Assembly (NCBI GenBank): GCA_937926845.1
Contig: CALBBS010000178.1
Span: forward strand, 1 to 7,341
From: an uncultured Atopobium sp.
Lineage (GTDB): Bacteria; Actinomycetota; Coriobacteriia; Coriobacteriales; Atopobiaceae
Direction of reading: 5' to 3'
DNA: 7,341 bases
Part shown: piece after piece, positions 1-5,940 of the stretch
How positions within the stretch are numbered: the first letter of the stretch is position 1
Layout of the letters: every line of letters begins with the position of its first letter
Translations under genes and position numbers: made by a program
Notes under the pieces: generated by a model
The model's database searches: none
The model's input: the letters and a program-made list of their open reading frames with translations, nothing else
What the model was told of the DNA's origin: nothing

Positions 1-302
1 AGATGGGCGACAGACTTTCGTTTATGCCTTCTGGAGAGACCTGGATTGACGTGGTGCCTCGTGGTGTGAACAAGGCTACAGGACTTGAGCAGATTCGCAG
101 GTACTATGGCATTTCTCGCGACGAGATTGCCGTCTTTGGCGATTCCATGAACGACTACGCTATGCTGCGTTATGCGGGCACTGCTTACGTTATGGACAAT
201 GCTCGCTACGCACTAAAGACGATTGCCTCCAAGGTTATTGCTCCTAACACTGAGCAGGGCGTTCAGAAAGAAATGCGTCGTATTCTGGAAGAGCTGGCGT
301 AG
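1..302 (+). CDS. Cof-type HAD-superfamily phosphatase, C-terminal fragment
   Basis: The gene is truncated by the left window edge: the reading frame is open from base 3, bases 1-2 finish an earlier codon, and it stops with TAG at 300-302. About 99 residues are visible. They contain the HAD motif III lysine in PRGVNKATGL (around residue 24 of the fragment) and motif IV as VFGDSMNDYAML (around residues 44-54), whose acidic residues bind Mg2+ in this superfamily. The order GVxK, roughly 20 residues, GDSxND, then a short C-terminal helix is typical of Cof/YidA-like type IIB HAD phosphatases, cytosolic enzymes that dephosphorylate sugar phosphates or related small metabolites. The catalytic DxD motif I and the cap domain must lie upstream of the window. 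The ATG at 3 is internal, not the true start. The substrate cannot be deduced. No strong terminator follows, and a functional link to the downstream cluster is not evident. Confidence 0.88.
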   Translation, partial: MGDRLSFMPSGETWIDVVPRGVNKATGLEQIRRYYGISRDEIAVFGDSMNDYAMLRYAGTAYVMDNARYALKTIASKVIAPNTEQGVQKEMRRILEELA

Positions 303-303
303 G

Positions 304-346
304 ATTTGGCGCCGTTTACCAAATTGTTCAGCATGACCATTTGGCG
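304..346 (+). repeat. ATTTGGCG direct repeat flanking an inverted copy
   Basis: ATTTGGCG occurs at 304-311 and again at 339-346. The inverse element CCAAAT lies between them at 319-324. It can therefore pair with either flanking copy, giving 6-bp stems with loops of 9 or 14 bases. No T-run follows either stem, so this is not a convincing terminator for the HAD gene. The second copy overlaps the candidate -10 hexamer, so a protein-binding role is possible. Repeats this short can also arise by chance. Confidence 0.35.
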
Positions 347-351
347 ATAAT
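324..351 (+). promoter_or_regulatory. Candidate sigma70-type promoter for the ROK-family regulator
   Basis: TTGTTC (324-329) and GATAAT (346-351) are separated by 16 bases. The -10 matches TATAAT at five of six positions; the -35 matches TTGACA at four of six. Initiation would fall near base 358, leaving a leader of about 90 bases that contains the 391-413 palindrome. This is the best promoter-like pair in the gap between the HAD and ROK genes, but it was judged by eye only. Confidence 0.4.
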
Positions 352-390
352 TTCATACCGTTAGCCCCGTTCCTTTCTAAGTTTGATGGA

Positions 391-413
391 CTTATTTCGA
401 GAGTCGAAATAAG
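391..413. promoter_or_regulatory. Perfect 23-bp palindrome, probable operator of the ROK-type regulator
   Basis: CTTATTTCGA (391-400) and TCGAAATAAG (404-413) are exact reverse complements separated by GAG. The element ends 35 bases before the ATG of the ROK-family gene. Its length and its TTATTTCG...CGAAATAA arms recall the operators described for the ROK repressors Mlc and NagC (established knowledge for that family; the similarity was judged from memory). No T-run follows, so it is unlikely to be a terminator. It lies downstream of the candidate promoter, so bound repressor could act as a roadblock in autoregulation. No second full copy was seen in this window. Confidence 0.6.
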
Positions 414-448
414 GTAGTACAGACAGAAATGGAGAGGAGGGGACACGT

Positions 449-1510
449 ATGTCAATTGTCAGCACTAAAGATATTGCATATTCCAATAAACGTGCCGTTA
501 TTAAAGCATTGTGCGAGAAAAACGCTCTGTCTCGTGTTGAATTGGCTCGTGAATTATCTCTTTCTCCTAGTACCGTTACTACTATTGTTCAAGATTTACT
601 TCAGTCAAAAATGGTTGAAGAAAGCTCAGAGCGCGTAGTAACCGCTGGTAGATCAAAGACGCTTCTGCAACTTGCTCCAGAGTTTGGTCTCTTGGGACTT
701 GTTACAGTTTCTCGCCAGAGTCAGGAACTTATACTCGTTGACATGGCTCTTAACGAGTTCGCTCGTACCACGCTGTCAGAAGAGGCTCCTTCGGGAGAAA
801 CTCTACTTGAAGGCATTAAAACTGCTTTTACAAGGCTTATTGTTGACGGCGCAATTCTTAAGGGAATTGGAGTTCTGCTTGAGGGCGATGTACTTGAATC
901 AGAGCTTTCCGTCATGTATTCAACGGGTCATGATTCGGCAACAATTTCCCTGGTACAAGCATTAGAGAGCGCCTTCAGGGTAGTGGTGAAGCAGTTTGAG
1001 CAGAGTGACTTTGCTCTTTCTCAAGTAGAGGGCTCAAACAATATTGAGGATGTTTCTTCATACTTACATCTTTCATTTGGCACTCGAGTTGTAGCTCAAG
1101 TCGTCAGCAATAATATCCCTCTTCCTATGAAAGAGGGCCTAAACGCAGACGTTACTCAGCAACTTATAAACGCAGATGGTCTACAGCTTGATAAATTAGT
1201 GAGCCTTATTAGTGCAGTTCAGAGTTTGTTTTCTTTGGATGCTGTGGTTGTATCCGTACCTGAAGAAGAGGTTTCTACTTCTTTGGTTACGACGGATGTG
1301 TCGCAAAAGTCACTGGCAATTCCCGCACTTCTGGCTCAAAAGTTTAATCAGTTTGAAGTATTTCCAAAGCTAATCGTAACAAGAATGACTTCAAGAAACT
1401 TACTCAAGGATGCCATTTCTGCTCTAAGATTTGCGTGTCTTTGTCCAGAAACTGTCCAGCTTTGGAAACGAGTGCTTGTTTCTGGTTGGCGTCCAGTAAG
1501 TTCTACGTAG
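449..1510 (+). CDS. ROK/NagC-type transcriptional regulator with degenerate sensor domain
   Basis: This is a 353-residue cytosolic DNA-binding protein. Residues about 13-57 form a MarR-like winged helix-turn-helix, with the recognition region LSRVELARELSLSPSTVTTI and a wing around TAGRSKTLLQLAP (about 65-77). The layout matches NagC/XylR/Mlc-type ROK repressors. The rest should be the ROK sensor: GLLGLVTVSRQSQELILVDM aligns by eye with the opening ROK strand, and YLHLSFGTRVVAQVV with the later glycine-rich strand. It lacks the DxGxT phosphate loop and the CxCGxxGCxE zinc motif, so it is unlikely to have kinase activity and may not bind a typical sugar. It is also somewhat shorter than typical ROK regulators. 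The ATG at 449 is supported by AGGAGGGG at 435-442, six bases upstream. The gene ends in tandem stops (TAG TAA). The palindrome at 391-413 is its likely autoregulatory site, and the permease-enzyme cluster downstream is its likely target. The ligand is unknown. The wHTH call is firm; ROK membership is somewhat less so. Confidence 0.82.
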   Translation: MSIVSTKDIAYSNKRAVIKALCEKNALSRVELARELSLSPSTVTTIVQDLLQSKMVEESSERVVTAGRSKTLLQLAPEFGLLGLVTVSRQSQELILVDMALNEFARTTLSEEAPSGETLLEGIKTAFTRLIVDGAILKGIGVLLEGDVLESELSVMYSTGHDSATISLVQALESAFRVVVKQFEQSDFALSQVEGSNNIEDVSSYLHLSFGTRVVAQVVSNNIPLPMKEGLNADVTQQLINADGLQLDKLVSLISAVQSLFSLDAVVVSVPEEEVSTSLVTTDVSQKSLAIPALLAQKFNQFEVFPKLIVTRMTSRNLLKDAISALRFACLCPETVQLWKRVLVSGWRPVSST

Positions 1511-1630
1511 TAAATCGGTAAGACTTACGCAGGTTATGTGCAGGAAACCAGCAAGGCTTGCGTAAAAAGCCAGCAAGGTAGATGTAGGGAAGTAGTACGC
1601 TATGTGCCGCGCTGGAACAAAGGTGTTTCT

Positions 1631-1655
1631 CGACTTTGTCTGCTCATCAAAGTCG
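1631..1655. promoter_or_regulatory. Inverted repeat CGACTTTG-N9-CAAAGTCG, operator or RNA stem
   Basis: The 8-bp arms (1631-1638 and 1648-1655) are perfectly complementary around a 9-base spacer. The right arm abuts the candidate -35 hexamer TTAACA (1656-1661), a suitable position for a repressor. As RNA, an upstream ACAAAG (1617-1622) could pair instead with CTTTGT (1634-1639) and compete with this stem. The sequence alone does not distinguish DNA operator from RNA structure. Confidence 0.45.
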
Positions 1656-1682
1656 TTAACACGGTGCTCATGCATCTATAGA
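1656..1682 (+). promoter_or_regulatory. Weak candidate promoter for the permease gene
   Basis: TTAACA (1656-1661, five of six matches to TTGACA) is followed after 15 bases by TATAGA (1677-1682, four of six matches to TATAAT). The spacing is shorter than the preferred 17, so this is weak. It is the best pair in the region and would start transcription near 1689, upstream of the 1695-1733 hairpin. Confidence 0.28.
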
Positions 1683-1694
1683 AGTACGTGTAGG

Positions 1695-1733
1695 TTGTTT
1701 GAAGGAGAGATAGCTGCACTTGCTATCAAACAA
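1695..1733 (+). promoter_or_regulatory. Interrupted hairpin just upstream of the permease ribosome binding site
   Basis: TTGTTT (1695-1700) pairs with AAACAA (1728-1733), and GATAGC (1709-1714) pairs with GCTATC (1722-1727). Together they form a 12-bp interrupted stem with a 7-base loop and a one-sided bulge, GAAGGAGA (1701-1708). The stem ends about 10 bases before the AAGGAGGAAAC ribosome binding site (1743-1753). No T-run follows, so a role in mRNA stability, translation control or protein binding is likelier than termination. The bulge itself resembles a ribosome binding site. This was read by eye and not folded. Confidence 0.45.
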
Positions 1734-1753
1734 TGTGTTCCTAAGGAGGAAAC

Positions 1754-3055
1754 ATGGTTCAGGGTATTTTGATCCTCTTAGTCTTTGTGGCCGTAGCTGC
1801 ATTGATGATGACCAAGAAGATCCCAACTCTGCTTGCCCTGCCACTGATGGCCATTTTGATTTGTGTCATCGCAGGCGTTCCAATGTTTGGAAAAGATGGT
1901 GACGGAAAAGAAATTGGCTGGCTAACATCAGTATTTGAAGCTGGAACCGTTCGCATGGGTGCCGCAATCATGGCTGTCATTTTTGGCGCATGGTTGGGTC
2001 AGTTGATGAACAAGACTGGTGTTACAGAGACAATCATCAAGAAAAGTGCAGAGCTCGGCGGTGATAAGCCTCTGGTAATCACCTTGATTATGTCTGTTGC
2101 AGTTGCAGTTCTCTTTACTACACTTTCTGGCTTGGGATCCATCATCATGGTTGGCTCAATTGTCCTGCCAATTTTGATTTCTGTTGGTGTTCCTGCAGCT
2201 AGTGCAGCATGTATCTTCTTGATGTCATTCACCACTGGTTTGGCACTCAATATTGCAAACTGGACAACCTTTGCTAAGCTCTTCAACCTTGATATTGCTC
2301 AGGTTCAGGGCTTTGAGGTCTATCTAGCTGTAGCAACTGGTATTGCTACTTTGATCATGATCGTTGTTGAGTTCAAGCGTAACGGCATTAAGTTTGCCTT
2401 CAGCGCTCCAGTTGCTGAGCAGAGCAACTCCAAGCAGCTCACCGGTGTTGCTGGTGGTCTTGCAATGTTGACTCCACTCATTCCTATTGTGCTTGTTGCT
2501 TTCTTGAAGGTTCCTGTTACCCCAGCATTTACCGTTGGTATTCTGTGGTGCCTGCTGTTTACCTCCAAGAGCTTTAGCAAGGCAATGAACCTTCTTGCAA
2601 AGACTTGCTATGACGGCATAACCGACGCTGGTCCTGCAATTATCCTGATGGTTGGCATTGGTATCCTTTACCTTGCAGTTACCAACCCAACGGTTAAGGC
2701 AGTTCTTAACCCATTCCTGCTTGGCATCATGCCACAGAATCTTGTTGCATACATCATCTTCTTTGCGGTCCTCTCGCCATTGGCTCTGTATCGTGGACCT
2801 ATGAACATGTTTGGTCTTGGTTCTGGCATCGCAGCTCTTATCATTGGCCTGAACACCTTGAATCCCCTTGCTGTCATGGGCGCATTCCTGGCTGCAGAGC
2901 GCATCCAGGCAGGTGGCGACCCAACCAACACCCAGAACGTTTGGACTGCAAACTTCTGCGAGGTTGACGTCAACACCGTTACTCGTAAGATGCTTCCTTA
3001 CCTCTGGGCAGTTTCCATCTTTGGTGTAATTCTGTCTGGTGTTCTGTACTTCTAA
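1754..3055 (+). CDS. Polytopic permease, ion-transporter superfamily type (GntP/Dcu/CitM-like)
   Basis: This 433-residue inner-membrane protein is hydrophobic throughout, with roughly 10-12 membrane segments. Clear ones lie near residues 2-20, 24-45, 66-85, 106-124, 128-146, 149-168, 188-206, 236-252, 257-270, 294-310, 329-345, 354-372 and 414-432, though some may be re-entrant loops. There is no cleavable signal peptide. Conserved-looking loops include TTLSGLGSIIMVGSIVLP (122-139), YRGPMNMFGLGSG (346-358) and AGGDPTNTQN (386-395). The glycine- and proline-rich repeats around broken helices resemble organic-anion or gluconate/citrate carriers, usually H+ or Na+ coupled. I cannot place it in a precise family, so the substrate stays open. 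The context implies uptake of the compound handled by the enzymes downstream. The start is supported by AAGGAGG at 1743-1749. A strong terminator follows the gene, which may keep the enzymes at a lower level than the permease. Confidence 0.75.
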   Translation: MVQGILILLVFVAVAALMMTKKIPTLLALPLMAILICVIAGVPMFGKDGDGKEIGWLTSVFEAGTVRMGAAIMAVIFGAWLGQLMNKTGVTETIIKKSAELGGDKPLVITLIMSVAVAVLFTTLSGLGSIIMVGSIVLPILISVGVPAASAACIFLMSFTTGLALNIANWTTFAKLFNLDIAQVQGFEVYLAVATGIATLIMIVVEFKRNGIKFAFSAPVAEQSNSKQLTGVAGGLAMLTPLIPIVLVAFLKVPVTPAFTVGILWCLLFTSKSFSKAMNLLAKTCYDGITDAGPAIILMVGIGILYLAVTNPTVKAVLNPFLLGIMPQNLVAYIIFFAVLSPLALYRGPMNMFGLGSGIAALIIGLNTLNPLAVMGAFLAAERIQAGGDPTNTQNVWTANFCEVDVNTVTRKMLPYLWAVSIFGVILSGVLYF

Positions 3056-3066
3056 GTTCTGACCTT

Positions 3067-3113
3067 GGGGCGAGAAGACCCTCTTGTTGTGGTCTTCTCG
3101 CCTCGTTTTATCT
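3067..3113 (+). terminator. Strong rho-independent terminator or attenuator after the permease
   Basis: GGCGAGAAGACC (3069-3080) and GGTCTTCTCGCC (3091-3102) form a perfect 12-bp GC-rich stem with a 10-base loop, extendable outward with wobble pairs. It is followed by TCGTTTTATCTTT (3103-3115). It begins 11 bases after the permease stop codon. The opposite strand lacks a T-run, so it works in the + direction. No good promoter was seen between it and the hyuA-like gene, so partial read-through is the simplest way to express the downstream genes. Confidence 0.88.
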
Positions 3114-3139
3114 TTGCAGCTGATGGATTGCTGTAAATC

Positions 3140-3146
3140 AAGGAGG
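3140..3146 (+). promoter_or_regulatory. Ribosome binding site deciding the GTG start of the hyuA-like gene
   Basis: AAGGAGG sits four bases before GTG at 3151. The 11-base context AAGGAGGAAAC is identical to that before the permease ATG (1743-1753). This fixes the non-ATG start: the reading frame begins directly with the conserved strand KVRIGIDVGGTFTD. Confidence 0.85.
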
Positions 3147-3150
3147 AAAC

Positions 3151-5298
3151 GTGAAAGTTCGTATTGGAATCGACGTTGGCGGAACATTTACTGATGCTGT
3201 TGCCATCGACAATGATACGTACGAAATTATCGGCACGGTTAAAACACCTACTACGCACACTGCTGAAGCAGGTGTTGCAGCAGGTATTGTGCAGGTGCTT
3301 CATGGTGTTATGGAGCAGCACAACATCAAGCCTGAAGATGTTGTCTTTATTGCTCACGGTACTACCCAAGCAACAAATGCCCTGCTTGAGGGCGATGTTG
3401 CACAGGTTGGTATCGTAACGCTTGGTAGTGGTCTTCAGGGAGCCAAGAGCAAGAGTGACACCAATGTTGGCGATATTGAACTTGCTGCCGGTAAATTCCT
3501 GCGTACCAAAAATGCTTTTGTAGATACCTCTTCTGATGTTGAAGCTGGCATTAAGAGCGCAATCGAGCAGCTTTTCTCGGATGGTTCAACTTCTTATGTT
3601 GCCGCCGAGGCATTTAGTGTAGACGATCCAACTAATGAGAATGCTGTTATTGCAGAGTGCTCTGAGAGAGAACTTCCTGCTACGGCTACAAATGACATTT
3701 CTAAGCTTTACGGCCTGGCTATTCGTACTCGTACAGCAGTTGTTAACGCTTCCATCATGCCAAAGATGCTCGAAGCTGCAAACATGACTGACAAGAGTAT
3801 TCGCGAGGCAGGCATTGAGTCACCACTTATGGTTATGCGCTGCGACGGCGGTGTTATGACTGTTGATGAGGTGCGCCATCGTCCAATCCTAACCATTCTT
3901 TCTGGTCCTGCAGCTGGTGTAGCTGGCGCTTTGATGTATGAGAAGCTTACCGATGGCCTATTCTTTGAGGTTGGTGGCACTTCTACCGATATTTCTTGCG
4001 TTAAAGACGGCAAGGTTATGGTCAAATACGCAGAAGTTGGTGGACACAAGACGTACCTCTCGTCACTAGATGTAAGAACCGTTGGTATTGGTGGCGGTTC
4101 TATGGTGCAGATTTCTGATGGTAAGGCCGTTGACGTGGGACCTCGTTCTGCTCACATTGCTAATTTGGATTACGAGGTATACACCGACGCAGAAAAAATT
4201 GTGAATCCGCGCCTGGTTGCTGTTCGTCCTATGGATGGAGATCCTGAGTACGCAGCTATTGAGTGTGATGGTGGACTTCGCGTTTGTCTGACCATGGCTG
4301 GTGCTGCAAACCTTGCAGGCTTTGTTCCTGAGGGGGATTACGCCTACGGTTCTGTTGAGGCTGCTCGTGCAGCTTGGGCTCCTCTTGCAGAGAATATGGG
4401 CATGAGTGTTGAAGAAGCAGCAGCTCAGGTCCTTGCTTTTGCCGCAAAGAAGAACGGTGCTGTAGCAGAACAGCTTATGAAAGACTACGGCATGGACCCT
4501 CGCACAACCGTTTACGTTGGCGGTGGCGGTGGCGCCTCTACTGTTGTGCCACACTTGGCAAAGACCATGGGTCATACGTTCCGCATTGCTAAGAATGCTC
4601 CTGTTATCTCAACCATCGGTGTTGCTCTTGCCATGGTCCGTGATATGGTTGAGCGCAGCGTTACCAACCCAACCGACGATGACATTGTCAGCGTTAGGCG
4701 CGAGGCAGAAGCTCGTGCTATCAAGATGGGTGCAGCTCCTGGAACCGTTGAGGTTACCGTTGAGGTGGATACTCAGCGCCACGTTGTCCGTGCAATTGCT
4801 GTTGGTGCCACTGAGCTGCGCAGTAAAGACGTTAATGCCACACGCTTGAGCGCAGACGAGCTTAAAAAACTTGTAGTAGAGAACCTTGGCGAGGGTGCAG
4901 ATAACGTTTCCGAGGTTGCTCACTCTTCTGAGCTCTTTGCTTACACTGCAACCACTACAGAAAAGAAGCTCTTTGGTCTTCTCACCAAGAAACGCACAGC
5001 TCTTCGTCTTATTGATTCCGAGGGTGTTATTAGACTTCAGCGTCCTAATGCCGACGTACTCCAAGAGACCATTAGTTCTTGGCGCAAGGGAGTAACAGCC
5101 CTGGTAGAGGACTTGACCGTATACAACGACGGTGGAGCCAATCTACCAAATGTCTATGTAGTAGTTGGCAAGCGCGTCATCGATCTGTCCGGAATGACTT
5201 CACTTGAGCAGATTTTGAGCCTTGCAGCAGTGGAGTTGGGCGGCTATCCGTCCGACGAGCCTGTTATCATCGCTGCTACACTTCGTTTAGGTGATTAA
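3151..5298 (+). CDS. Hydantoinase/oxoprolinase-family protein, HyuA-like subunit
   Basis: This 715-residue cytosolic protein has the length usual for HyuA. The N-terminal domain (about 1-175) opens with the actin/hexokinase-type phosphate motif DVGGTFTD (8-15), followed by AHGTTQATNALLEG (68-81). The Hydantoinase_A core (about 190-480) shows RTAVVNASIMPKML, MRCDGG (usually SNGG), SGPAAGVAGA (251-260), EVGGTSTDIS (273-282; the leading residue is usually Asp), VGIGGGSM (311-318) and VGGGGGAST (456-464). Family members use ATP to activate and open cyclic amides such as hydantoins or 5-oxoproline, or form part of acetone/acetophenone carboxylases, usually with a HyuB-type partner. No HyuB is seen in the window. 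The last 200 or so residues lack the YxGQ-like signature I expect in classical HyuA, so this may be a divergent stand-alone branch. The gene begins with GTG, follows a terminator/attenuator, and is tightly linked to the next two genes. The family is secure; the substrate is not. Confidence 0.9.
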   Translation: MKVRIGIDVGGTFTDAVAIDNDTYEIIGTVKTPTTHTAEAGVAAGIVQVLHGVMEQHNIKPEDVVFIAHGTTQATNALLEGDVAQVGIVTLGSGLQGAKSKSDTNVGDIELAAGKFLRTKNAFVDTSSDVEAGIKSAIEQLFSDGSTSYVAAEAFSVDDPTNENAVIAECSERELPATATNDISKLYGLAIRTRTAVVNASIMPKMLEAANMTDKSIREAGIESPLMVMRCDGGVMTVDEVRHRPILTILSGPAAGVAGALMYEKLTDGLFFEVGGTSTDISCVKDGKVMVKYAEVGGHKTYLSSLDVRTVGIGGGSMVQISDGKAVDVGPRSAHIANLDYEVYTDAEKIVNPRLVAVRPMDGDPEYAAIECDGGLRVCLTMAGAANLAGFVPEGDYAYGSVEAARAAWAPLAENMGMSVEEAAAQVLAFAAKKNGAVAEQLMKDYGMDPRTTVYVGGGGGASTVVPHLAKTMGHTFRIAKNAPVISTIGVALAMVRDMVERSVTNPTDDDIVSVRREAEARAIKMGAAPGTVEVTVEVDTQRHVVRAIAVGATELRSKDVNATRLSADELKKLVVENLGEGADNVSEVAHSSELFAYTATTTEKKLFGLLTKKRTALRLIDSEGVIRLQRPNADVLQETISSWRKGVTALVEDLTVYNDGGANLPNVYVVVGKRVIDLSGMTSLEQILSLAAVELGGYPSDEPVIIAATLRLGD

Positions 5299-5304
5299 AC
5301 TCAC

Positions 5305-5940
5305 ATGCAGAACGCAGATCACACTTTGGCGAGAAAATCAGTGGACCTTGGAGCAGAGTCTAATGTTGGCTCTGCTTCACGGTTTCCGTTTCCAACTAAA
5401 GAGCTTGCACGTAAAGAGCTTTCGTGGGATCGCTTTGCTGCTCGTATTCCTGAAGAGGATAAAGAGCGCGTGATTGATTTGGCTTGGTCAAAAGGTGAAC
5501 GTGCTGCACATATGGTGTTTGAGGAGTCAAACGGTCAAAGTAATTTCTTTAAAATCTGCAAAGATGCAGGCATGACAATTATCAAAAAAGATATTGATTG
5601 TGTGTATGGAAACCAGCGTTATTTCAGCGATTATGTTTCTGGTACAAAAGAAATCACACTCTATGAGCAATCATGTGCGCTGTGGGCAAATCAAAATCAA
5701 CTTGAGGTACATGAAGCCCTAAATCTTATTTTGATGCATGAGTTTTTTCATGTTTTGGAGACAACACGGCTTGGATTAACAAGCAAAGAATACCTTGTTC
5801 CACTGTTTACTATTGGCCCTTTTAAACTGGGAAAAACGGGCATTCACGCACTGTCTGAAATTGCAGCACATGCGTTTACCAATACTTACTACGAATTGCT
5901 ACATAACACTTCTGGCACAGGAGGAAACAATGAATCATAA
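5305..5940 (+). CDS. Small HEXXH zinc-metallopeptidase-like protein (ImmA/IrrE-like candidate)
   Basis: This 211-residue protein is probably cytosolic, with no signal peptide or membrane segment. The gluzincin-type motif HEFFH lies at residues 145-149 within LILMHEFFHVLETT. A later LSEIAAHAF (183-191) can supply the third ligand, Glu185, 36 residues on. Just before the active helix is a strand-rich stretch (about 86-121) ending in EITLYEQ, which resembles the core layout of ImmA/IrrE (DUF955-like) metalloproteases; this is a by-eye judgement. The N-terminal 80 residues are polar and helical, without a recognised domain. ATG 5305 lies six bases after the hyuA-like stop, with a modest AGGTGA (5289-5294) embedded in the hyuA end. 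GTG 5341 is a less likely alternative start. The gene overlaps the flavoprotein gene by 11 bases. It appears more A/T-rich than hyuA. Its role in this cluster is unknown: peptidase, non-peptide amidohydrolase or regulatory protease are all possible. Confidence 0.75.
   Translation: MQNADHTLARKSVDLGAESNVGSASRFPFPTKELARKELSWDRFAARIPEEDKERVIDLAWSKGERAAHMVFEESNGQSNFFKICKDAGMTIIKKDIDCVYGNQRYFSDYVSGTKEITLYEQSCALWANQNQLEVHEALNLILMHEFFHVLETTRLGLTSKEYLVPLFTIGPFKLGKTGIHALSEIAAHAFTNTYYELLHNTSGTGGNNES
5919..5924 (+). promoter_or_regulatory. Ribosome binding site of the FAD oxidoreductase gene, inside the preceding gene
   Basis: AGGAGG lies five bases before ATG 5930, within the last codons of the metallopeptidase-like gene. 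It fixes the start of the flavoprotein. The next reading frame begins 11 bases before the upstream stop ends (5930-5940), a layout typical of translational coupling. Confidence 0.8.

Larger units (their letters stand above)
1511..1753 (+). promoter_or_regulatory. 243-base repeat-rich leader/regulatory region before the permease
   Basis: No credible gene lies here on either strand. The region holds CCAGCAAGG twice (1548-1556 and 1570-1578, 22 bases apart), TTACGCA/TGCGTAA (1525-1531/1559-1565), CGACTTTG/CAAAGTCG (1631-1638/1648-1655), and TTGTTTGA/TCAAACAA (1695-1702/1726-1733). Several stems share a strand and so exclude one another. No stem is followed by a T-run, so no rho-independent terminator separates the regulator from the permease, and read-through from the regulator is possible. 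The region may contain operators, an RNA leader, or both. I recognise no known riboswitch class. Confidence 0.5.

Noticed and set aside
391..413. Palindrome as terminator of the HAD gene
   Set aside because: It is A/T-rich, has only a 3-base loop and no following T-run, and lies about 90 bases after the HAD stop. An operator role fits better.
429..638. A 69-codon + frame overlapping the start of the ROK-family gene
   Set aside because: It is in another frame over the conserved helix-turn-helix; the gene at 449 has the better ribosome binding site and a recognisable domain.
1511..1753. Known riboswitch or housekeeping RNA in the long gap
   Set aside because: I could not recognise any conserved core of a known riboswitch, tmRNA, RNase P, 6S or tRNA. 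The stems are short and lack a terminator.
1720..1902. Small + frame starting at TTG 1720, with AAGGAGA about 11 bases upstream
   Set aside because: It runs out of frame into the permease gene, and its translation is not protein-like. The upstream purine-rich stretch is better explained as the bulge of the 1695-1733 hairpin.
2324..3187. A 287-codon open frame on the minus strand opposite the permease
   Set aside because: It is antisense to a clear membrane-protein gene, its translation is rich in Cys, His, Asn and Gln without domain-like order, and it reads through the terminator. It is a codon-usage shadow.
4066..4575. A 169-codon minus-strand frame opposite the hyuA-like gene
   Set aside because: Cysteine-rich, low-complexity translation, antisense to conserved HyuA motifs, and no ribosome binding site evident.
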